From a virus, in the IMG/VR virus record IMGVR_UViG_3300036719_002953, positions 1 through 26,308 of that record: a DNA stretch of 26,308 nt. One strand, given 5' to 3'. Each line of letters starts with the position of its first letter. Positions within the stretch are counted from its first letter, which is position 1. Below the pieces are notes generated by a model. It worked only from the letters and a program-made list of their open reading frames with translations, was not told the origin of the DNA and made no database searches. The position numbers and the translations under genes are program-made. Positions 14,840 to 21,200 of this stretch are shown one piece after another.

Positions 14840-15045
14840 TGAAAGTGCGACTGCTGAAAGACTGGAACTTTCACAAGACCGGCGACGTCGTGGACGTCTT
14901 CGAGCCGACTGGCAAGAACTGGATCGCCACCGGAATCGCCGACCCCGTTGTGGAGCGGCGTGATGTTCAAGTCGAGACCACGGACGGGCCGTCGCCGGAG
15001 CAAGTCGAGCGGGCCGTTCGCAAGCCAGCCGCGAGGCGACGGTGA
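14839..15045 (+). CDS. Small phage head-region protein (68 residues)
   Basis: ATG overlaps the preceding TAA by one base, with GAGGTGA seven bases upstream. The protein opens with a compact beta pattern, MKVRLLKDWNFHKTGDVVDV, then WIATGIADPV, and ends in a basic tail PAARRR. Short proteins with this K-G-VVDV pattern are frequent between capsid and connector genes in phages; their role is unknown to me. It overlaps the connector gene by four bases, suggesting coupled translation. Confidence 0.7.
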   Translation: MKVRLLKDWNFHKTGDVVDVFEPTGKNWIATGIADPVVERRDVQVETTDGPSPEQVERAVRKPAARRR

Positions 15046-15668
15046 GACACTACGAGTTCGTCCGTCGATCGACTCTCAAGTACCGCTCGATCAAGCGGAT
15101 CACAGAGCCGCTGATCGAGCCTGTCTCGCTCGCCGAGGCCAAGTCTCACCTCCGGGTGGATCAAGACTTCACGGACGACGATCTCTACATCCAGTCGCTG
15201 ACCTCAGCCGCGAGGCACCACATCGAGTCCGTGTCAGACCGGACTCTGATCCGATGCCAGTGGCAGATCAAACTCGATCAGTTTCCGTCGTGGGACATCG
15301 AGTTGCCCAGGCCTCCGATCGCGCCCGACAACGTCGTCGTGACGTTCGTTCCGTCCCAGAACCCTAGTAATACGCAATCCTACACGGCCTTTCGGACTGA
15401 TCGCGACTCGACTCCGGCCGTGATCCGGCCCGAATGGAACGGCTCCTGGCCGACCTGTCGTGGGGCCGAGAATGACGTCACGATCACCTATTGGGCAGGC
15501 TACGGGGACTCAGTGGACAAGATCCCACCCCCCGCTCGCCACTGCATTCTGCTCATGGTCGGCCACTGGTTCGCTCATCGCGAGGCAGTTGTCCAAGGCG
15601 GGATGAATCCCGTGCCGATGGCGGTTGATGCGTTGCTCGGCGCGATCAACTGGGGGCAGTACCGATGA
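15042..15668 (+). CDS. Head-tail connector protein, HK97 gp6-like
   Basis: GTG start overlapping the previous TGA. The diagnostic N-terminal pattern is EPLIEPVSLAEAKSHLRVD, then DDDLYIQSLTSAARHHIE and the conserved SDRTLI, followed by a beta region (CQWQIKLDQFP, IELPRPPI) and a C-terminal helix PPPARHCILLMVGHWFAHRE. That is the order in the gp6/gp15 adaptor family, which forms a ring below the portal. Its length (208) is at the long side because of an insert around the NVVVTFVPSQNPSNT region. It is followed by an ATGA overlap with the head closure gene. Confidence 0.85.
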   Translation: MRHYEFVRRSTLKYRSIKRITEPLIEPVSLAEAKSHLRVDQDFTDDDLYIQSLTSAARHHIESVSDRTLIRCQWQIKLDQFPSWDIELPRPPIAPDNVVVTFVPSQNPSNTQSYTAFRTDRDSTPAVIRPEWNGSWPTCRGAENDVTITYWAGYGDSVDKIPPPARHCILLMVGHWFAHREAVVQGGMNPVPMAVDALLGAINWGQYR

Positions 15669-16006
15669 ACGTGTCCCTGCGGGCCGGAGACTTACGAGAG
15701 TCGATCACGATCGAGGCCCCTACGGAACAGACGAACGCCTACGGCGAGTCGATTCTCACCTGGGCTCCTGTGATGAATCGCCGGGCCGCCGTGAGAGGGC
15801 TGCGAACGGACGAACTCATGAGCGCTCAAGGCCCCTACACCGTGGCGACTCACGAAGTCGAGTTCCGGTACGCGCCTGGATTGAACCCCGGAATGCGGCT
15901 CGTCTGGAAAAGCCGAAGCCCGGCTCGGGTTCTCGACATCGTGTCGGTCACGGAGCAGAACAATCGCGAGTCGCACCGGCTGGTTTGCAAGGAGCAAGTC
16001 GAGTGA
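15665..16006 (+). CDS. Head closure / head-tail adaptor protein (SPP1 gp16-like)
   Basis: Begins MNVSLRAGDLRESITIEAP, the typical start of the phage head-tail adaptor family (RAGxLRxRIxIQ-), followed by NAYGESILTWAPV and AAVRGLRTDELMSAQ. The C-terminus is the expected beta barrel, HEVEFRYAPGLNPGMRLVW and VLDIVSVTEQNNRESHRLVCKE. Length (113) is normal. It seals the portal channel and bridges to the tail terminator. Overlaps both neighbours by 4 bases. Confidence 0.88.
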   Translation: MNVSLRAGDLRESITIEAPTEQTNAYGESILTWAPVMNRRAAVRGLRTDELMSAQGPYTVATHEVEFRYAPGLNPGMRLVWKSRSPARVLDIVSVTEQNNRESHRLVCKEQVE

Positions 16007-16410
16007 TCTCCCTGGAACTGACCGGCCTGGACGAGGCGATCGAGGCCCTGCGGCAAGTGCCGACGACGATCGGAATGCAAGCGGCTTTCGAGTCTGCTGC
16101 CCAGAGGGCTTCGGCGATCGTCCGCGAGAAAACGCCGCCGGGTTTCACTGGCAAACTCGGCCTCGCGGCATCCTACGAGGTCACAGAAGACGGCTTCACG
16201 GTGGGCTACTCCCAGGGCGTCGAAAAGGCAGGAAATCCCCGCCTGGACAGCGCTCGGAACCCTCGCACGGTTGGCCGCTCGGTGTTCACTCGCATCCGCC
16301 GCTGGGTGAGTGTGGACGAACTGGAAAACACCCTGGACGACGCGATCGACTCGCACTCCGACGAGATTCTGTCGGTCATCGAGAGGAGCATCGCCGATGG
16401 CCTTTCCTGA
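16003..16410 (+). CDS. HK97 gp10-like neck/tail component
   Basis: GTG at 16003 chosen because AAGGAG (15989-15994) lies 8 bases upstream and it overlaps the previous stop as GTGA; longer readings run into the head closure gene. The protein begins ISLELTGLDEAIEALRQVP, then a helix AFESAAQRASAIVREKTPP, as in the gp10 family, and has GKLGLAASYEV, a beta segment and an acidic helical C-terminus with SIADGLS. Such proteins are needed for tail joining. 135 residues is usual for the family. Confidence 0.82.
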   Translation: MISLELTGLDEAIEALRQVPTTIGMQAAFESAAQRASAIVREKTPPGFTGKLGLAASYEVTEDGFTVGYSQGVEKAGNPRLDSARNPRTVGRSVFTRIRRWVSVDELENTLDDAIDSHSDEILSVIERSIADGLS

Positions 16411-16804
16411 GAAGTGGCTCCGCTCCAGGCTCGACGCCGCAACCACCGCAGGCATTCACCCCGTTCTGGCCCCCCAAAACGCGGCCATGCCGCTGATCGT
16501 CTACCGCAGGACAGGCACCCGCCGCGAACGGAACCTCCTGGGAAACGTGGGCCGTCCCGTCGCGACCTTTTCGGTGTCGATCGTCTCGTACACCTACACC
16601 GAAGCCAAGGAGATCGCCGACTCGGTTCGCCTTGGAGTCGATAACTTTACGGGTACGGCCGACGGTGTGACAATCGTAAATACGGCCTTAGTTTCTGAGG
16701 CGGACAACATGGAACGTCCGCTGGAGGGACAGGCCAAGCCGCTCTACCGAATCGACCAGATTTACGAAGTCCGCTATCACGAAAACGTCCAAGGAGGGGC
16801 GTAA
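16397..16804 (+). CDS. Tail terminator / tail completion-like protein
   Basis: ATG at 16397 has GAGGAG eight bases upstream and overlaps the previous gene by 14 bases. The sequence reads like a tail completion protein of the DUF3168 type: an N-terminal helix KWLRSRLDAATTAG, MPLIVYRRTGTRR, a central helix TYTEAKEIADSVRLGVDNF and a final strand YRIDQIYEVRYHE. The member caps the tail tube at the head side. It is the last gene before the tube proteins, which is the standard position. Confidence 0.78.
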   Translation: MAFPEKWLRSRLDAATTAGIHPVLAPQNAAMPLIVYRRTGTRRERNLLGNVGRPVATFSVSIVSYTYTEAKEIADSVRLGVDNFTGTADGVTIVNTALVSEADNMERPLEGQAKPLYRIDQIYEVRYHENVQGGA

Positions 16805-16807
16805 CAA

Positions 16808-17179
16808 ATGGCTTACGAATCAGCACAGGGTCTGTCGTTCACGTTTTCGGGTAAGCAGTTCCTGCTGACTTCGATCTCGTTCAACAAGAACAACCCCGAA
16901 GTTGACGTCACCGACCTCAAGTCTCCGCACGGGTCGTTTCGTTCTTACCGGCCAGCCCCGATTCGCGACGGCGACGAACTCTCGATTGAGTTCTTCGGCA
17001 TGGATTTTCCGCAGATGACCGCCACCGGCGCCCTGACTTGGTCGATGGACGGCACCGGCTCCAACTCGGCTCTCATTTCCAGCCTGCCGACCGTGGCCCT
17101 CTGCACTTCGGCAAGCCTCCAGGCTGCGGCGGGCGACCTCATCAAGGGGTCGGCGACCCTCCGGATCACCAACTCCTGA
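16808..17179 (+). CDS. Tail tube protein, first paralogue
   Basis: Strong AAGGAGG (16791-16797) ten bases before the ATG, as expected for an abundant structural protein. The protein (123 residues) is beta-rich, with FTFSGKQFLLTSISF near the start, DVTDLKSPHG, IEFFGMDFPQ and the ending GDLIKGSATLRITNS. Position between terminator and chaperone genes, and the beta-sandwich pattern, mark it as a tail tube subunit. It resembles the next gene in its start and end, so one may be the main tube and the other a special subunit. Confidence 0.75.
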   Translation: MAYESAQGLSFTFSGKQFLLTSISFNKNNPEVDVTDLKSPHGSFRSYRPAPIRDGDELSIEFFGMDFPQMTATGALTWSMDGTGSNSALISSLPTVALCTSASLQAAAGDLIKGSATLRITNS

Positions 17180-17186
17180 CCCACAA

Positions 17187-17609
17187 ATGAGCGCCATCAG
17201 CGGGCAGGGGACGAAGTTCACCTGGGGAACTTCGACCTTTCTGCTGACTTCGGTCTCGGTTCAAATCGGCGGCCAGGGCGACATCGACATTACGTCGATG
17301 TCGTCGAAAACTGTCCAAGACGACGAGAACACCGGCAAGTGGCTCGTTCACAGAGATGTGGACGTAGCCTTCGCGGGCGAGGCCGACGTCGAGTTGTCGG
17401 TCGAGTTTCTGGCAGAGACTTGGATCAAAGACGCCAAGGAGATGGTGGGCCGCAAGAGAAACTTGGTAATGTCGTTTCCTGCTGACGACGAGGGAGAGGG
17501 AGAGGGGTTCTCCTTGAGCAGCAAGGCCGTGCTGAGGCAGATGAGTCTCGGCGTCAGCACGGGGGAGTTCGTGGCCGGAAGCGCCACGTTTCGGTTGTCT
17601 GGAGACTAG
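17187..17609 (+). CDS. Tail tube protein, second paralogue
   Basis: 140 residues. It mirrors the preceding protein: FTWGTSTFLLTSVSVQIGG near the N-terminus, DIDITSMSSKTVQDD, a strand pair VDVAFAGEADVELSVEFLAE, and the ending GEFVAGSATFRLSGD. Both start and end thus match the first copy while the middle differs, including an insertion with GEGEG. No good Shine-Dalgarno sequence stands before the ATG at 17187, so translation may be coupled to the upstream gene, giving less of this subunit. Confidence 0.75.
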   Translation: MSAISGQGTKFTWGTSTFLLTSVSVQIGGQGDIDITSMSSKTVQDDENTGKWLVHRDVDVAFAGEADVELSVEFLAETWIKDAKEMVGRKRNLVMSFPADDEGEGEGFSLSSKAVLRQMSLGVSTGEFVAGSATFRLSGD

Positions 17610-17627
17610 AACCCCGAGGTAAGTGAT

Positions 17628-17972
17628 ATGGCTCTTTCTAAGAGCGCGATTCTGGCGGCGGAAGACAAGAAGATGATCGACCACGAAGTCCCCGAGTGGG
17701 GCGGGTCGGTCAAGTTGCGGGTGATGACCGGAACGGAGCGAGATCGCTTCGAGTCCGAGTTCGTCGGCGGCAATAAGAGCGTGGAAATGGTGCGGGCGAA
17801 ACTGGTCGCCAAGTGCCTGTGCGACGACGACGGCAAGCGGCTCTTCACCGAGCAGGAGATTCCGGAACTGGGCGAGAAGAGCGCCGCCGTTCTTGATCGG
17901 CTGTTCGCTGAGTGCATGAAGTTGAACCGCTTCAGCAAGTCCGACGTCGATGACCTCGCAAAAAACTCCTAG
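17628..17972 (+). CDS. Tail assembly chaperone, G-type (short product)
   Basis: 114 residues, ATG with GAGGTAAGTGA upstream. Short alpha/beta protein located between the tube and tape measure genes, the standard location of lambda gpG-like chaperones, which coat the tape measure and recruit tube subunits. Sequence features: EVPEWGGSVKLRVMTGTERD, a region typical of this class, and VRAKLVAKCLCDDDGKRLF. The gene's last codons GCA AAA AAC TCC TAG contain a slippery heptamer, and the following frame is open for 107 codons, so a fraction of ribosomes should make a longer G-T protein. Confidence 0.88.
   Translation: MALSKSAILAAEDKKMIDHEVPEWGGSVKLRVMTGTERDRFESEFVGGNKSVEMVRAKLVAKCLCDDDGKRLFTEQEIPELGEKSAAVLDRLFAECMKLNRFSKSDVDDLAKNS
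17960..17966 (+). promoter_or_regulatory. -1 programmed ribosomal frameshift site A AAA AAC
   Basis: The heptamer occurs in the correct phase relative to the chaperone frame (gcA AAA AAC), two codons before its stop. The -1 frame is blocked by TGA at 17951-17953 just upstream and open after the slip until 18289. This is the classic arrangement for tail assembly chaperone frameshifting. Confidence 0.88.
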
Positions 17973-18289
17973 ACCGTCCGCGTCGGCTCTTTGAGTTTCG
18001 GCTCGCGCTGGCGTTAGGGCGGTCTCATTCCGAACTTCTCGCGACGGTAGACGCTGCCGAACTCGCAGAGTGGGAGGCCTACTGGTCAATTGAACCGTGG
18101 GGAGACGAGTGGCGTCAGGTCGCTCGTCTCGCCACGGCTCTGTGTACGTCATGGGGCGCGAAGAATCTCAAGGAAGAGATGATTATGCCCAGCCACCGGA
18201 AGCGAGAGCAGACCCCCGCCGAGATGTTTGCCGAACTCGGCAGGCTGGCAGACGCAAACCGCGCCGCGCGTGAAGCGAGGGGCGGCTGA
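17966..18289 (+). CDS. T extension of the G-T tail assembly chaperone, made by -1 frameshift
   Basis: This frame has no start codon of its own at the 5' end and follows the slip site directly. The 107-residue extension begins LLDRPRRLFEFRLALALGRS and contains AAELAEWEAYWSIEPWGDEW, a pattern typical of the second part of tail assembly chaperones of siphoviruses (T of lambda G-T, and HK97 relatives). The C-terminus is a charged helix (TPAEMFAELGRLADANRAAR). The full fusion would be about 220 residues from 17628. TGATG overlaps the tape measure start. Without the extension the T domain would be unexpressed, since no Shine-Dalgarno site precedes it. Confidence 0.87.
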   Translation, partial: LLDRPRRLFEFRLALALGRSHSELLATVDAAELAEWEAYWSIEPWGDEWRQVARLATALCTSWGAKNLKEEMIMPSHRKREQTPAEMFAELGRLADANRAAREARGG

Positions 18290-21200
18290 TGGCGACGATC
18301 GGCAGCATCGGGATCGCATTCGACGCCGACACCGGCGGGCTAACAGCCGGCGTCGACACCGTCGTTTCTTCGCTCGGTGGGATTAGGGCAGCAGTCGAGG
18401 AACTCCGCACGCAACTGGGCGGTCTGTCGTCGCTCTCCGTGGCTCTGAACGTCGACACTTCGGGGGTCGAGGCAGCGACAAAGTCCGTGGCCTCGCTCAA
18501 GACTGCGGCCGCGTCGGCGAGCGCCGAAGTCGCCGTGACGGCAGACACCTCTGCCGTCTCCGAAGCCGCCGGGGAAGTCGAGAGTCTAGGGGGGGCAGTT
18601 CAGGTAACGGCCGCCGCCGCCTCGCAGGCCCGCTCGTCACTTGCCGGCCTCGTCGTCACGACGGCGACGGTCGCAGTCTCGGCGCAGCAAGCGGTGGCGG
18701 CCTACGCAAAATTCCGGCAAGGATTCCTGGACTTTATCACATCAACTACTGGTGCCACCACTGCGTCAGGGGCTCTCCGTGCCGTGCTTCGGGGCCTCGC
18801 CGGTGACGTTGACTCACTTCGCGCCGTGTTTGGAGGCGTCAAGGCTGGGGTCGACGAGATGGTCGCGGGCTTTCTTTCGGCCAGCAACATCAACGCCGTC
18901 CTTCAGGGAACGCTCGGTAACGTTCTGAGGCTGTTCGGCGCAACGGACGAAGCCGTTATCGCCTCGACGCAGGTGATCGCAGACTTGATGACGAGGCAAG
19001 TCTCGCTTGCGGCAAGCAACCGACTTGTGCAGCAGTCGCTGCAAGTTGTAAGCGCCGCTTACGACAACGCCACCGCAGCGATTGTCTCTTTCCTGACCGA
19101 GACCGAAACGGGACGGGCTGTCGCCGACGGGCTCGCAAGGGGCATCGTCGCGATCGCCAGGGCCGCCGTCACGGTCGACTCGGCGATCGCGTCAGCGGTC
19201 TCGCGAGTCACCTCGTTTGTGACCAGCACAGAGTTGATGAGCCGAGTGTCGGCCACCGTCGGCACGGCCTTCGACGAGGTCGCGGCCGCTGCTCGCGGTC
19301 TCGTCAGCGGAACCTCGACGCTGGGCGAAGCCTTCGCGGCAATGCAACTGCGGCTCGGGCTCGTCTACGAGGGGCTCGTCAGGCTGCTTCCGTCGTTCGA
19401 CGAAGTCGCGGCGGTGGTCGGCTCGACGGTCTCCTCGATGGGGCGACTTGCGGCCCAGGCCGGGGGTGTCGTCACGGCTCTTGGAAATGTTGCTGCGGGC
19501 CTGAGCATCGTGTCCGTCGCGGGCGAGCGGGGCGTGACCGCCCTGGACTTCTCCGGAGCGGTCGCAAACACGGTCGCGCTGAGCGCTGGCTTTGGCGCAC
19601 TTCAGGGCGCTGCGGCCGGCGCTGTCGCCGGAACGGGCCTGCTGGCTGGCGCTGCCTCTGGCGCTGCGTCTGCGATCGCGGGACTGGCTTCGACGTTTCC
19701 GCTGGTTGCCGCCGGCTCGATCGCATTCGCCGTCGCGACCGGCAAAGTCGCGGACGAACTTCAGCGACTCGCGGGCAGCGCGGGACAACTGGGCGACCTG
19801 TCTGACCGGTTCGGCCAGCCAGTCCAGGAGATGGAGAAACTTCGCATCGCTGCGAACAACACCAACACCGCATTCGCAGCGGTTGTACGGGGCCAGCAGA
19901 CCTTTTCCAGCAATATCGAGAAGGTGAAGATCGGCCAACTTGGAACACCTCAAGCGCGCGAGGCGGCGGCGGCCTTTTCGAGGCTAGGCATCAGCGTCCA
20001 AGACTTGCGGTCGAACAGCCCAGAAACAGTCTTCATGGACGTTGCGAAGGCTGTGTCTGCGATTCCGGACGCCACCAAGCGAACCCAAGTGGCAATGGAC
20101 TTGTTTGGGCGCACTGGCCCCGCCTTGATGCCTCTGCTCAAGAATCTTGAGGCGATCAATGCCGACATGGAGAGACTTGGAGGAACCATCGAGCAGACGG
20201 ACTTCGACAGGCTTTCAACGCTCGACAGGTCGTTCCAGAGAGTGCAGACAGCAAGCGCTGCCCTGTCCCGGTCGCTGCTCATGCCGTTCACGCGGATGCA
20301 GCAAGCGGTAAACAATCTTTCAGCGGACGTCAGCGGCGGTCTCGCGAAGGCGTTCTCGTCCGTGGGCCAGATGCTGGCCGACATCAGCACTCCGGTCGCC
20401 GTTGTGATCGAGATCGTTGGCCGGATGACGAATGTCCTGCTTCGCGTGGTGGGCATCTTCGCAGAGATCGCGACTGCGCTCGGTGTCTTCAGTACAGTGG
20501 CTGCGATCTTCGAGGGCATCCGGGTTGGCTTCGAGACCGCGATGGCACCGATCGAGCAGATGCTCACCGCCATCGAGGGCGTGGCGAAGGCGATCACTGA
20601 CTTCTTGGGGCCGACCGTGGACGGAATCGGCCTAGTCGGACAGGCGATCGGCCTCGTCGTCGGGGCTCTCGGCCAGTTGGTGACCTACGTCGCCCTGGGC
20701 GCTGCTGCGTGGGGCATCTATTCCGCTGCGGTCGCCGTGGCGACCGGATTCTCTATCGCGGCGACGGTCTCATTTATCGCAATGTGGGCGGCCGCGCTCG
20801 GCCCGGTCGCTTTGGTCGTGGGCGGCCTAGCGCTTATCGGAGCCGGGATCACGCTCTTGATTTCCGGCATCAGTTCCGTGGTGGGGTGGTTCTTCGACTG
20901 GGGCGCCTCGACAAGCGAGATCGACGGCGCAACTGCAAGTGTCGACGAGTTGGCGGCGGCGGTCGCTGAGGCCGAGTCTTCGTCACTCAAGAATGGCATC
21001 GAGGAAGGAATGCTCGCTGCCGGTGAGGCCGCGAGTGCAGCGGCGGACGAGGTCGGCAAAACGATCGGACTCAGCCAGGATCAAGTTGATGCACTGAAGG
21101 CCACCATTGGCTCGACCATCACAGCCGCAGCGGGGCTCGTGGGGCTCGACCTGAGTGGCGAAGAAGGCGAGAACCAGTTCGACCGGGCTCGCGAGTCGAT

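Noticed and set aside
17166-18152. 328-codon open frame on the - strand opposite the tail tube and chaperone genes
   Set aside because: Covers several well-supported genes on the + strand and lacks its own ribosome binding site or recognisable domains.
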